A stretch of DNA of 64,000 nt. Source: Azotobacter chroococcum (lineage in GTDB: Bacteria; Pseudomonadota; Gammaproteobacteria; Pseudomonadales; Pseudomonadaceae). The stretch is taken from positions 85,014 to 149,013 of the forward strand of contig NZ_SMMU01000010.1 in assembly GCF_004339665.1 (NCBI RefSeq), read 5' to 3'. Below, piece by piece: positions 14,322 to 24,864 of this stretch. Each line of letters starts with the position of its first letter. Within the stretch, counting starts at the first letter, position 1. The position numbers were made by a program, and so were the translations under genes. The notes beneath the pieces are model-generated. The model had not been told where the DNA came from, ran no database searches, and worked only from the letters and a program-made list of their open reading frames with translations.

Positions 14322-16439
14322 TCAACGACTCACCGCAATAGCCTGGTTGTTAAGAATACGCGGAGTCAGGAAAACAAGCAGCTCGGATTTGCTGTCGGCG
14401 ACCACGTCGCGGCGGAACAGACGTCCGATGAACGGCAGGTCGCCGAGGAAGGGCACCTTGTCCACGGACTTGGCCTGGGTATTGGAGAAGACTCCGCCGA
14501 TCACGATGGTTTCGCCATCGCCGATCAGCACCTTGGCGTTGACCTCGTTCTTGTTGATCGGCGGCACTCCGCCTATCGCCTTGGAGAAGTCCGCCTGATC
14601 CTTGGTCACCTTCACCTCCATGATGATGCGGTTGTCGGGGGTGATCTGCGGCGTCACCTCCAGCGACAGCGCCGCCTCCTTGAAGGAGGTGCTGGTCGCT
14701 CCGCTGGAGCTGGCCTCCTGGTAGGGGATCTCCTCGCCGGTCAGAATCTTCGCCGTCTCCTTGTCCGAAGTGAGAACCTTGGGCTGGGAAATGACCTCTC
14801 CATTGCCGGTCTTTTCCATGGCCGACAGTTGAAGGTCGAGAATCAGGTGGTCGGAAACGAAGCCGATGCCGAGACCCGATGTACTGTTCGCCACGCCCAT
14901 GTCGACGAAGGGGACCGGCGCCACGCCATCCTCCAGCGTGAAGTTGCCGACCTGATCGGTCCCGGGCAGAAACACCTGCCCGTCATCGACGGATTGCGCA
15001 CCATCCTTGCCATACAGGCTCCACTGGTCGTTCACGAAGCTGCCGCCCCAGCGAACCCCCAGGCTCTTGTCGTAATCGACATTGGCCTCGACGATGCGTG
15101 CCTCGATCATCACCTGGCGCACCGGAATGTCCAGCTGGGCGACGATCCGTCGCAGCTCGTCCAGACGCTCCTGGGTCTGGTAGGCGATGATGTTGTTGGT
15201 CCGCTCGTCGACGGTGATGGAACCGCGCTGCTCTTCACCCTCTTCGCCGCTGGTGACCGACTGGAATAGCTTGGCGATATCCGCTGCCTTGGCGTAGTTC
15301 ACCTGGACCAGCTCGCGGCGCAGGGGAGCCAGCTCGGCGATCTGCTGCTGCGCCTCCAGCTCCTGACGCTCGCGCGCCGCGATTTCGTCGGCCGGCGCCA
15401 CCAGCAGGACATTGCCGACCTTGCGCTTGTCCAGCCCCTTGGTCTTGAGCACCAGATCGAGCGCCTGGTCCCAGGGCACATTCTGCAGGCGCAGGGTGAT
15501 ATTGCCCTGCACGGTGTCGCTGGCCACCAGGTTGAGGTTGGTGAAGTCGGCGATCAGCTGCAGGACCGAGCGGACATCGATATCCTGGAAGTTCAGCGAC
15601 AGCTTCTCGCCGGTATAGGCGAAGCGGTCGGCATTGCGCTTGGCGACATTTTCCTGGGTCAGCGGCTTGACGCTGACGGTCAGGCGGTTGTCGGTCTGGT
15701 AGACCAGATAGTCGTACATGCCGGTCGGCTCGATCAGAATGCTGGCCTTGCCACCCTCACTCGAAGCACTCACGAACTGCACGGGCGTAGCGAAATCCTT
15801 GACATCCAGACGTGCCCGCAGGGATTCCGGCAACTGCGCACCCGGGAAGTCCAGGCGAATCCTGCCACCCTGCTCCTGGATATCGGGATTCATGCCCGGA
15901 CTCGACAGATCGATGATAACGTTGCCTTCGCCCTGCTCGCCGCGCTGGAAGTCGATGCCCTGGACGGTCTTGCCGGCCGGCGCATAGGGCTTGACCAACG
16001 GAGCCGGAGCCGCCGTGGCGACCGGTGACGGCGCAGTGCCGGCCTGCTGGGGCGCGGCGGCCGACTCGCCGATCACCACATAGAGGTTGTTGCCTTCGGC
16101 TCGCGTGCTATAGGGCGACAGGCTCGCCAGGTTGACGATCATCCGGGTGCGGCCGCCCGCCTCGACCAGGGTGACGCTGCGGGCATTGCCGACGCCCAGC
16201 TCGCGATACCGGGTCCCCAGCTTGTTGGCTACACCGGGCAGATCCAGGGCGATCCGGGCCGGCTGCTCGATGGTATAGCCGCGCGGCGCCGGCACGGGCT
16301 CGTCGAAGGACAACTTGAGCTCGACCCGATCGCCAGGCAGGGCGGCCACATCCAGAGCCTTGAGGTCGGCCGCCAACAATTCCGGCGACAGCAGGGCAGC
16401 CAGGACTGAAATACCAAGACGCGAAAGGGTGCTGTTCAT
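14322..16439 (-). CDS. pilQ: Type IV pilus secretin PilQ
   Basis: 705 residues from the chosen start [26 protein letters not shown], a signal peptide cleaved after LLAA. PilQ forms the outer-membrane secretin ring through which the pilus passes. N-terminal AMIN domains bind peptidoglycan ([12 protein letters not shown] at about 36-47 and a second near 170-240). An N0/STN-type domain carries [26 protein letters not shown]. The C-terminal secretin domain contains [31 protein letters not shown] and [15 protein letters not shown]. The frame is open to a GTG at 16496 that would overlap the pilP stop, so a longer N terminus cannot be excluded; the chosen start matches P. aeruginosa PilQ. Confidence 0.95.
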   Translation of the reverse strand: MNSTLSRLGISVLAALLSPELLAADLKALDVAALPGDRVELKLSFDEPVPAPRGYTIEQPARIALDLPGVANKLGTRYRELGVGNARSVTLVEAGGRTRMIVNLASLSPYSTRAEGNNLYVVIGESAAAPQQAGTAPSPVATAAPAPLVKPYAPAGKTVQGIDFQRGEQGEGNVIIDLSSPGMNPDIQEQGGRIRLDFPGAQLPESLRARLDVKDFATPVQFVSASSEGGKASILIEPTGMYDYLVYQTDNRLTVSVKPLTQENVAKRNADRFAYTGEKLSLNFQDIDVRSVLQLIADFTNLNLVASDTVQGNITLRLQNVPWDQALDLVLKTKGLDKRKVGNVLLVAPADEIAARERQELEAQQQIAELAPLRRELVQVNYAKAADIAKLFQSVTSGEEGEEQRGSITVDERTNNIIAYQTQERLDELRRIVAQLDIPVRQVMIEARIVEANVDYDKSLGVRWGGSFVNDQWSLYGKDGAQSVDDGQVFLPGTDQVGNFTLEDGVAPVPFVDMGVANSTSGLGIGFVSDHLILDLQLSAMEKTGNGEVISQPKVLTSDKETAKILTGEEIPYQEASSSGATSTSFKEAALSLEVTPQITPDNRIIMEVKVTKDQADFSKAIGGVPPINKNEVNAKVLIGDGETIVIGGVFSNTQAKSVDKVPFLGDLPFIGRLFRRDVVADSKSELLVFLTPRILNNQAIAVSR

Positions 16440-16492
16440 TGACTGGTTCCGTAATGCAGACCGGGAATTTTTCTTCATGCTGGATGCGCCCA

Positions 16493-17017
16493 TCACGAGC
16501 GCTCCTTCAAAGTGAGACTGCGCGGACGCTCCAGCCAGCCGCCTTCGCCATCAGGAACGATTTCCACGACATCGATGGAGGCCTCGTTGATCTTGACGAT
16601 GCGACCATGGTTGCGCCCCAGATAGTCGCCCACCTTCACCCGATGGACAGCGCCCGCCCCGCGCATCAGGGCCTGCACGCCCTCCCCGTTGGAGAGCGTG
16701 CCGACCATCTCGAAGACTTCGATGTTGAAGCCCTCGAGATACTGCCTGACCCGCTTCTCATCCGGACGGATGTCCTTCGAGCCCCTCTGCTGGGTGGCCA
16801 GGTCGATTTTCACCGGTGGCTGGAATGGGCTGCGCATGGCTGCCGCACTGTAGGTGAAGGCCTCGTAGGGCTGAAACTCCGGCAGCGGCTCGATCGTTCC
16901 CTTGGGCCGCGCACGAACCTCGTCCATATAGATCTGCAAATCCTGAAACTCATTACCGACATTGCAACCGGAAAGTCCGACAAGGGCCGCAATGCAAATC
17001 AGACGGGCGCCCCTCAT
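16493..17017 (-). CDS. pilP: Type IV pilus alignment lipoprotein PilP
   Basis: 174 residues. MRGARLICIAALVGLSGCN is a lipoprotein signal with lipobox LSGC, so it is probably anchored to the inner membrane. PilP links the PilN/PilO inner-membrane complex to PilQ. The C-terminal HR domain beta-sandwich includes EVFEMVGTLSNGEGVQALMRG and VKVGDYLGRNHGRIVKINE. The first four bases (ATGA on the minus strand) overlap the pilO stop, indicating translational coupling. Confidence 0.95.
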   Translation of the reverse strand: MRGARLICIAALVGLSGCNVGNEFQDLQIYMDEVRARPKGTIEPLPEFQPYEAFTYSAAAMRSPFQPPVKIDLATQQRGSKDIRPDEKRVRQYLEGFNIEVFEMVGTLSNGEGVQALMRGAGAVHRVKVGDYLGRNHGRIVKINEASIDVVEIVPDGEGGWLERPRSLTLKERS

Positions 17018-17637
17018 TTCTGCAGTCCCTTGTCGTTATAGCGATAAGTCTTGGCCAGTATTTTCATGCGCAACTTCGTGTTGTCTCCCGAGGCCACGGG
17101 TTTTATTTCGAAGTCATGCAATGTGACTATTCGCGGAAGACTGGCAACTCCGCTGACAAAAGTGGCCAGATCGTGATAACTGCCCACTACAGATATTTGT
17201 ATCGGCAATTCGATATAGAACTGCTGGGCAACTTCCTGGAGAAGTTTGATCTCCTCGAACTCCAGTCCACTGCCCAAGCCGGTACGGGTGATGTCCTCGA
17301 GCAGTCCCGGCACCTCGGTATCGCTCGGCAGCTGTCGCAACAGGACACCGAAGGAGGTTTCCATCTCCGCCATCTGCCGCCTGTAGGCCTCCAGGTTCGC
17401 CGCCTGGAAGGCCTTGGTGGCGAACTGCTGCTTCAGGGTGCCCTCTTCGCCACGCACCCGCTCGAGCTGTTCCTGCAAATCCTTGAGATGGAAGTTGTAG
17501 CCCAATGCCAGAACGCCGATCAGCAGCAGCAGACAGGTGATGACCTTCACTGGTGCCGGCCACGATCCGAGGTTATTCAGATCCAGGTCGGACAGGTCGA
17601 TCTTGCGCAAACTTTCCAGGGACTCGGACAGATTCAT
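17014..17637 (-). CDS. pilO: Type IV pilus alignment protein PilO
   Basis: 207 residues: a short cytoplasmic N terminus, one transmembrane segment at about 28-48 (VKVITCLLLLIGVLALGY), a coiled coil (LKDLQEQLERVRGEEGTLKQQF) and a periplasmic ferredoxin-like domain. PilO pairs with PilN and contacts PilP. The start overlaps the pilN stop by 4 bp and the stop overlaps the pilP start by 4 bp. Confidence 0.95.
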   Translation of the reverse strand: MNLSESLESLRKIDLSDLDLNNLGSWPAPVKVITCLLLLIGVLALGYNFHLKDLQEQLERVRGEEGTLKQQFATKAFQAANLEAYRRQMAEMETSFGVLLRQLPSDTEVPGLLEDITRTGLGSGLEFEEIKLLQEVAQQFYIELPIQISVVGSYHDLATFVSGVASLPRIVTLHDFEIKPVASGDNTKLRMKILAKTYRYNDKGLQK

Positions 17638-18290
17638 TTCCGCGCTCCTTCTTTCTTCTGCGCACCTTTCGAATCAGCCGCCGAGCCACGAACAGTGGCA
17701 GCTCCGGTTTGCGCGCCCCCTGTGCCCTGCGCCTCATCCTCCTGTCCCGGCCGCACCTGCTGGACGGTCAACTGGAATACGTTGGCCTGATCCAGGGCGC
17801 CGGCCGTCACGGCCTTCACGGCCGTCAGGTTCGGCGCCTCGAGCCATTCGGAGCCATCCAGATTGCGCATCAGGTTCGAGACGCGGTTGTTGGATTCGGC
17901 CGCCCCCTCGATAGCGATGTTCTTGCCGGTCATCTTCAGGGAGGTGAAATACACGCCATCGGGCAAGGTGCGAACCAACTGATCGAAGACCCGACCGATG
18001 ATCGGCCGATTGCCCTGCAGGTCCTGAATGATCTTCATCCGCTCCAGCAATTGCTGGCGACGGGTCTTGAGTTCGCTGATCTCCTTGATCCGCGCATCGA
18101 GCACGGCGATCTCCTTGCGAATGAAATCGTTGCGCACACGTTGCGCCTCGATGCTCGCATTCAGGTATCGGTCCCCCAGGAAAACCAGGCCGCCAGCAGC
18201 CAGCAATACCGCCCCCAGCGTGACCAGAAAACGCTGGCGACGCTCCTCGCGAAGCTGCTCGCGCCAGGGTAGAAGGTTGATCCGCGCCAT
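17634..18290 (-). CDS. pilN: Type IV pilus alignment protein PilN
   Basis: 218 residues. It starts with the conserved MARINLLPWRE, the peptide that docks into PilM, then a transmembrane segment at about 22-40, a coiled coil and a ferredoxin-like periplasmic domain (RTLPDGVYFTSLKMTGKNIAIEG). The last 25 residues are a low-complexity tail rich in Gly, Ala, Lys and Gln (QGTGGAQTGAATVRGSAADS) which makes the protein about 20 residues longer than I recall for P. aeruginosa PilN. It begins directly after the pilM stop. Confidence 0.95.
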   Translation of the reverse strand: MARINLLPWREQLREERRQRFLVTLGAVLLAAGGLVFLGDRYLNASIEAQRVRNDFIRKEIAVLDARIKEISELKTRRQQLLERMKIIQDLQGNRPIIGRVFDQLVRTLPDGVYFTSLKMTGKNIAIEGAAESNNRVSNLMRNLDGSEWLEAPNLTAVKAVTAGALDQANVFQLTVQQVRPGQEDEAQGTGGAQTGAATVRGSAADSKGAQKKEGARK

Positions 18291-19538
<1,248 letters not shown>

Positions 19539-22001
19539 ATGCGTTTGCTTAAATTCTTCGGCTGGACTTTCGTCGCCACTTTCAGCAGCCTGCTGCTCGG
19601 TCTGAGCGGAGCCTTCCTCTATCTGGGACCCAGCCTTCCGTCGGCCGAATCGCTGCGCACCATCCAGTTGCAGATCCCCCTGCGGATATACAGCAGCGAT
19701 GCCAAGCTGATTGCGGAGTTTGGCGAAATGCGCCGCACCCCCATCCGCTATGCAGACATTCCCCCGGACTTCATCCATGCCCTGCTGGCTGCGGAGGACG
19801 ATAACTTCGCCAGCCATTATGGCGTTGACCTTGCCAGCCTAATGCGCGCTGCCACGCAATTATTGAGCAGCGGGCATATTCAGACCGGGGGCAGCACCAT
19901 CACCATGCAGGTGGCGAAGAATTTCTTCCTGACCAGCGAGCGGAGCTTCTCGCGCAAGGCCAACGAAATCCTTCTTGCCCTGCAGATCGAACGGGAACTC
20001 AGCAAGGAGGAGATCCTCGAGCTCTATGTCAACAAGATCTACCTCGGTAACCGCGCCTATGGCATCGAGGCCGCAGCCCAGGTCTATTACGGCAAGCCCA
20101 TCCGCGAACTGAGTCTGGCGCAGCTGGCGATGATCGCCGGCCTGCCGAAAGCCCCGTCGCGCTTCAACCCGCTGGCCAATCCGGCACGCAGCAAGGAGCG
20201 GCGCGACTGGATCCTCGGGCGCATGCACAAGCTCGGGCACATCGACGAGGCCCGCTACCAGCAGGCCCTCGCCGAGCCTGCGGAAGCCAGCTATCACGTA
20301 GCCACTCCCGAGCTGAATGCGCCCTACATCGCCGAAATGGCCCGCGCCGAACTGGTCGGCCGCTATGGCAGCGATGCCTATACCGAAGGATTTCGGGTCA
20401 CCACCACGGTTCCCAGCGACCTGCAGGAGACAGCCAGCATGGCCGTGCGCCAGGGGCTGCTCGACTACGACCGGCGCCATGGCTACCGCGGCCCCGAGGC
20501 TCGACTGCCCGGCACGAACAGGGACGCCTGGCTGGAGGAGCTGAACAAGCGGCGCATCATCAACAACCTCGAGCCCGCCGTCGTCACCCAGATCGGCAGC
20601 AGCGCCATCCATGTCCTGACGCGCAGCGGCAACGAAGAAAAAGTGAGCTGGGAGAGCATGAGCTGGGCTCGCCCCTTCATCAGCGCCGACAGCCAGGGCC
20701 CCAAACCGCAGCAGCCGGGCCAGGTGGTCAAGATCGGCGACCTGATCCGCGTCCAGCGCCAGGAGGACGGCAGCCTCGCCTTCAGCCAGATCCCCGCCGC
20801 CCAGAGCGCCCTGGTTTCCCTGGATCCGCGGGACGGAGCCATACGCGCCCTGGTGGGCGGCTTCTCCTTCGAGCAGAGCCACTACAACCGTGCCGCCCAG
20901 GCCAAACGGCAGCCTGGCTCGAGCTTCAAGCCCTTCATCTACAGCGCGGCGCTGGATCGCGGCTTTACCGCCGCCAGCCTGATCAACGACGCACCGATCG
21001 TCTTCGTCGATCCATATCTGGACACGGTCTGGCGCCCGAAGAACGACACCAACACCTTCCTCGGCCCGATCCGCATACGCGAGGCCCTGTACAAGTCGCG
21101 CAACCTGGTGTCGATTCGCCTGCTGCAAAGCACGGGCATCGACTATACCCTCGACTACATCGGCCGCTTCGGCTTCGACAAGCGGGACCTGCCGCGCAAC
21201 CTGTCCCTGGCGCTCGGCACGGCCAACCTGACCCCGCTGGAAATCGCCGGCGGCTGGAGTACCTTCGCCAACGGCGGTTACCGCACCCAGCCTTACCTGA
21301 TCGAGCGCATCGAAGATCGCGACGGCAAGCTCCTCTATCAGGCCAATCCGCCCCGCGTGCCGGGAGAGCAGCCGGCACCCGGCGCCTTCGTCAATACGTC
21401 GGCCGCCACCGAGGACTCAATACCAGACACCACCAGCGGCGACCTTCCGGAGAATGCCCAGCCGACGCCAGCCAGCCAGCCTCCCGTAGCGCCCGAGCCG
21501 ATTGCCGCCGAGCGCATCGTCGATGCCCGCACCACCTACATCATGACCAGCATGCTGCAGGATGTGATCAAGCGCGGCACGGCCCGTCGCGCCCTGGAAA
21601 TGGGGCGCAGCGACCTGGCCGGCAAGACCGGGACCACCAACGAATCCAAGGACAGCTGGTTCTCCGGCTACAACGCCGACTACGTCACCACCGTCTGGGC
21701 CGGCTTCGACCAGCCGGAAAGCCTGGGCAGCCACGAATACGGCAGCACCGTGGCCCTGCCGATCTGGATGGGCTTCATGTCTGCCGCCCTGAAGGACAAA
21801 CCGCCCCACCTGCAGGCCGAACCCGAAGGATTGCTGACCCTGCGCATCAACCCAAGCAGCGGCCGCATCGCCTCACCCGGCACCCCCGGAGCCTTCTTCG
21901 AGCTGTTCAAGAACGAGGCTCCGCCTCCCATGGCCAGCGAGGAGGAGTCCAGCCAAGGCAGCCTGGCGAAAGATTCCGCTCCGCCGATCGACCTGTTCTG
22001 A
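19539..22001 (+). CDS. ponA: Penicillin-binding protein 1A (bifunctional transglycosylase/transpeptidase)
   Basis: 820 residues from ATG 19539 (a TTG lies one codon earlier). A transmembrane anchor occupies about 9-30. The GT51 glycosyltransferase domain has the catalytic-Glu motif LLAAEDDNFASHYGVD (about 85-100), GGSTITMQVAKN and RKANEILLALQIE. An OB-like insert precedes the transpeptidase domain, with SxxK in PGSSFKPFIYSAA (near 462), SRN in YKSRNLVSIR and KTGTT near 695. It polymerises and cross-links peptidoglycan. Its position divergent from pilM is conserved in Pseudomonas. The gene ends in a strong terminator. Confidence 0.97.
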   Translation: MRLLKFFGWTFVATFSSLLLGLSGAFLYLGPSLPSAESLRTIQLQIPLRIYSSDAKLIAEFGEMRRTPIRYADIPPDFIHALLAAEDDNFASHYGVDLASLMRAATQLLSSGHIQTGGSTITMQVAKNFFLTSERSFSRKANEILLALQIERELSKEEILELYVNKIYLGNRAYGIEAAAQVYYGKPIRELSLAQLAMIAGLPKAPSRFNPLANPARSKERRDWILGRMHKLGHIDEARYQQALAEPAEASYHVATPELNAPYIAEMARAELVGRYGSDAYTEGFRVTTTVPSDLQETASMAVRQGLLDYDRRHGYRGPEARLPGTNRDAWLEELNKRRIINNLEPAVVTQIGSSAIHVLTRSGNEEKVSWESMSWARPFISADSQGPKPQQPGQVVKIGDLIRVQRQEDGSLAFSQIPAAQSALVSLDPRDGAIRALVGGFSFEQSHYNRAAQAKRQPGSSFKPFIYSAALDRGFTAASLINDAPIVFVDPYLDTVWRPKNDTNTFLGPIRIREALYKSRNLVSIRLLQSTGIDYTLDYIGRFGFDKRDLPRNLSLALGTANLTPLEIAGGWSTFANGGYRTQPYLIERIEDRDGKLLYQANPPRVPGEQPAPGAFVNTSAATEDSIPDTTSGDLPENAQPTPASQPPVAPEPIAAERIVDARTTYIMTSMLQDVIKRGTARRALEMGRSDLAGKTGTTNESKDSWFSGYNADYVTTVWAGFDQPESLGSHEYGSTVALPIWMGFMSAALKDKPPHLQAEPEGLLTLRINPSSGRIASPGTPGAFFELFKNEAPPPMASEEESSQGSLAKDSAPPIDLF

Positions 22002-22008
22002 GTCCAAT

Positions 22009-22045
22009 AAAAAAGGAACCCCGCTCGAGGCGGGGTTCCTTTTTG
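22009..22045. terminator. Bidirectional rho-independent terminator between ponA and maeB
   Basis: GGAACCCCGC (22015-22024), loop TCGAG, GCGGGGTTCC (22030-22039): a perfect 10-bp stem flanked by an A run before and a T run after. It therefore works on both strands and serves the convergent ponA and maeB genes. Confidence 0.93.
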
Positions 22046-22061
22046 TTGAGAGAATTGCGGA

Positions 22062-23330
22062 TCAGCCGCTGAACACCGCATCCACCGACTGCAGCGGGTA
22101 GTGCTTCGGATAGGGCAGGGAGGCCACGCCGCTCTCGATGGCGGCCCTGGCCACGGCGTCGGACACCAGCGTGATCAGCCGCGGGTCCATGGGCTTCGGA
22201 ATGATGTATTCGCGACCGAACTCCAGGCCGGAGACCCCGTAGGCCTCGCAGACTTCCTTGGGCACCGGCAGCCTGGCCAGCTCGCGCAGGGCGTGGGCCG
22301 CAGCGATCTTCATCTCCTCGTTGATGCGGGTGGCGCGCACGTCCAAGGCGCCGCGGAAGATGAAGGGAAAGCCCAGCACATTGTTGACCTGGTTCGGGTA
22401 GTCGGAGCGACCGGTGGCCATGATCACGTCGCTGCGCGTGGCATGCGCCAGTTCCGGCTTGATCTCCGGGTCCGGGTTGGAACAGGCGAAGACGATCGGG
22501 TTCGGCGCCATGCGCAGCAGGTCTTCCGGGCTCAGCAGATTGGCGCCGGACAGGCCGACGAAGACGTCGGCGCCGTCGAGGGCGTCGGCCAGGGTGCGCT
22601 TGTCGGTTTCGTGGGCGAACACCGCCTTGTACTGGTTCAGATCGTCGCGCCCGGAATGGATGACCCCCTGACGGTCGATCATGTGGATGTTCTCCACCTT
22701 GGCGCCCAGGCTGACCAGCAGGCGCATGCAGGAAATGGCCGCGGCACCGGCACCGAGACAGGCGATCCTGGCAGTCGGCAGGCTCTTGCCGGCGATTTCC
22801 AGTGCATTGAGCATGCCGGCCGCGGTGACGATGGCGGTGCCGTGCTGGTCGTCATGGAAAACCGGGATGTCGCACTGTTCGATCAGGGCCCGCTCGATCT
22901 CAAAGCATTCGGGCGCCTTGATGTCCTCCAGATTGATGCCACCGAAGGTGATGGAAATGCGCTTGACGGTATCGATGAAGGCCTGCGGGCTCTCCGCGTC
23001 GACCTCGATGTCGAACACGTCGACGCCGGCGAAGCGCTTGAACAGCACGCCCTTGCCTTCCATGACCGGCTTGGAGGCCAGCGGGCCAAGATTGCCCAGG
23101 CCGAGGATCGCGGTACCGTCGGAAATGACGGCGACCAGGTTCCCCTTGCCGGTGTAGGTGTAGGCCAGTTCGGGATCGCGGGCGATTTCCCGTACCGGCT
23201 CGGCAACGCCGGGGCTGTAGGCCAGCGACAGGTCGCGGGCGGTTTGGGTGGGTTTGGTCAGTTCCACGCTCAGCTTTCCGGGGCGCGGATGAGCGTGGTA
23301 TTCGAGGGCGGCGGTTTTGAGATCGGACAT
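22062..23330 (-). CDS. maeB: Malic enzyme (oxaloacetate-decarboxylating)
   Basis: 422 residues. It decarboxylates malate to pyruvate with reduction of NAD(P). Conserved segments are LAYSPGVAEPVREI (about 36-49), GTAILGLGNLGPLASKPVMEGK (about 82-103), FGGINLEDIKAPECFEIE, and the dinucleotide fold IACLGAGAAAISC. Only the malic-enzyme domains are present; the C-terminal phosphotransacetylase-like domain of E. coli MaeB is absent, as in the Pseudomonas short form. I start at MSDLKTAALEYH (23330); the 26 residues upstream are not conserved. The symbol follows Pseudomonas usage. Confidence 0.93.
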   Translation of the reverse strand: MSDLKTAALEYHAHPRPGKLSVELTKPTQTARDLSLAYSPGVAEPVREIARDPELAYTYTGKGNLVAVISDGTAILGLGNLGPLASKPVMEGKGVLFKRFAGVDVFDIEVDAESPQAFIDTVKRISITFGGINLEDIKAPECFEIERALIEQCDIPVFHDDQHGTAIVTAAGMLNALEIAGKSLPTARIACLGAGAAAISCMRLLVSLGAKVENIHMIDRQGVIHSGRDDLNQYKAVFAHETDKRTLADALDGADVFVGLSGANLLSPEDLLRMAPNPIVFACSNPDPEIKPELAHATRSDVIMATGRSDYPNQVNNVLGFPFIFRGALDVRATRINEEMKIAAAHALRELARLPVPKEVCEAYGVSGLEFGREYIIPKPMDPRLITLVSDAVARAAIESGVASLPYPKHYPLQSVDAVFSG

Positions 23331-23430
23331 ATTTATAGTTTCCATTTTTATTATGTTGCGACTTGCAGGATGAGCATACGGCAAGACGACGAGTACCAAC
23401 AATAGCACTCAACGCCGCATGTCAAGGCCT

Positions 23431-24864
23431 CTAATATAAGACTTTCAGCCACTCTCCCGGACGTGGCTCAAGGTCCGGATAAAGATTGTTCAATAGCCGC
23501 AAGCGCATCACGGATGCCTCCGCCACCCCGCTGGCCTGACTGAATCCGGCCAGCCGCTGCCCCTCGCCGACCCGCACCCGGCGCAACCGCAACGGCTGGG
23601 CCAGCTTCCGTTCGGTGTCCTGCAGCGGCCGGAAACTCCCAATCACCCGCAGAAAGTCAGCATCCGCCGCCCCCAGGCCGGACTTGCCCTTGAGCGCCGC
23701 CACGAACAGGAAGGCCTGGCGCTCCCGGTACAGGACCGCGACCCGCCGGGCTGGGGTACCGGGCATGAGGCCGGTATACCCCTGCAGCCCCTGCTGGCGC
23801 AGGGGGCTGCCCTCGAGCAGACGGCGATCGCCGATGCGCTGCTGCAGGAACGCCTCCGGCGCCAGCTGCGGATCGACGGGCTCCATGGTCATGGCGATCA
23901 GCCCCTGGCGATCCGGCATCAGCCCGACCAGCGCATCCGGCCGATTGAGCAGCGCCCAGCCCTGCGGAAAGCTCAGGGTGAAGTCCAGCGGGCCGTGATA
24001 GAAGGCCTGTCCGCGGACCACCCCCGAGGCCTCCGAATCGCCGAAGGGCAGGCCCTCGATCTGCTCGAGAAAGCCCTCCCGATTCACCTCCTGGCGCACC
24101 GCGACCAGCCCCCGCGCAGACCCGACCACCTCATGCAGGCGCCGATCATTGTCCGGATGGCTGTCGAAGAGTCCGTGATAACCCGACTCCGGCTGCGGCT
24201 CGCCGCGCTGGGCGGCCTCCTGGCGGGCAAAGTCCTCCTGGTTCTTCAAGAGCCGGACCACCGCGATCATTGCCTCGGGATCGTAGCCGGCCCGCGCCAG
24301 ATACTGCGCGCCGAGGCCATCGGCCTCCAGTTCCATGTCCCGCCCGTAGCCGCGTACCAGGGCACTGCCGAGCATGCTGGTCAGATCGCCCGCCGCGCCC
24401 ACCCCGGTACCGATGGCGATGACCTGGCTGACGATGCTCCAGGCGCTCGCCTGGCTCTGCTGGCGCACCCCGTGGCGCGCCGTGACATGCCCGACCTCGT
24501 GACCGAGCACCGCCGCCAGCTCAGCCTCCGAATTGAGGTAGGCCAGCAGGCCGCGATGGATGTAGACATAGCCGCTGGGCAAGGCGAAGGCGTTCAGATC
24601 CGGCGAGTCGAGCACGGTGAAGCGGTAATCCAGGGCGCTGCGGTGACTGTAGCGGGCGACCCGCTCGCCGACCTGCTGCACATAGTCCTGCAGCCGCTCG
24701 TCGGCATAGCGCGGATATTGCTCGAGGACCTGCGGGTGGAGGCGACGACCGATCTCCAGTTCCTGACGCTCGCTCAGCATGACGAAATCGCTGCGCCCAC
24801 TGACCGGATTGGTCGCGCAACCTGCCAGCAACCCCAGCAGCAACAGGACCAGACATGGCTTCAT
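23431..24864 (-). CDS. M48-family metallopeptidase lipoprotein, BepA-like
   Basis: 477 residues. MKPCLVLLLLGLLAGC is a lipoprotein signal peptide (lipobox LAGC). The catalytic zinc motif HEVGH lies in LAAVLGHEVGHVTARHG at about 135-151, and the third ligand Glu is in GRDMELEADGLGAQYLARAGYDP. The second half, after about residue 250, is a C-terminal region that ends in a LysM-like segment (GQRLAGFSQASG...LYPDLEPRPGEWLKVLY) instead of TPR repeats. The family degrades misassembled envelope proteins. The start overlaps the stop of the upstream nuclease gene by 4 bp, so the two are coupled. Confidence 0.9.
   Translation of the reverse strand: MKPCLVLLLLGLLAGCATNPVSGRSDFVMLSERQELEIGRRLHPQVLEQYPRYADERLQDYVQQVGERVARYSHRSALDYRFTVLDSPDLNAFALPSGYVYIHRGLLAYLNSEAELAAVLGHEVGHVTARHGVRQQSQASAWSIVSQVIAIGTGVGAAGDLTSMLGSALVRGYGRDMELEADGLGAQYLARAGYDPEAMIAVVRLLKNQEDFARQEAAQRGEPQPESGYHGLFDSHPDNDRRLHEVVGSARGLVAVRQEVNREGFLEQIEGLPFGDSEASGVVRGQAFYHGPLDFTLSFPQGWALLNRPDALVGLMPDRQGLIAMTMEPVDPQLAPEAFLQQRIGDRRLLEGSPLRQQGLQGYTGLMPGTPARRVAVLYRERQAFLFVAALKGKSGLGAADADFLRVIGSFRPLQDTERKLAQPLRLRRVRVGEGQRLAGFSQASGVAEASVMRLRLLNNLYPDLEPRPGEWLKVLY

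Noticed and set aside
16440..16496. Longer pilQ start at GTG 16496 overlapping the pilP stop
   Set aside because: The 4-bp overlap is attractive, but the chosen ATG gives the normal PilQ signal peptide; kept only as an alternative.
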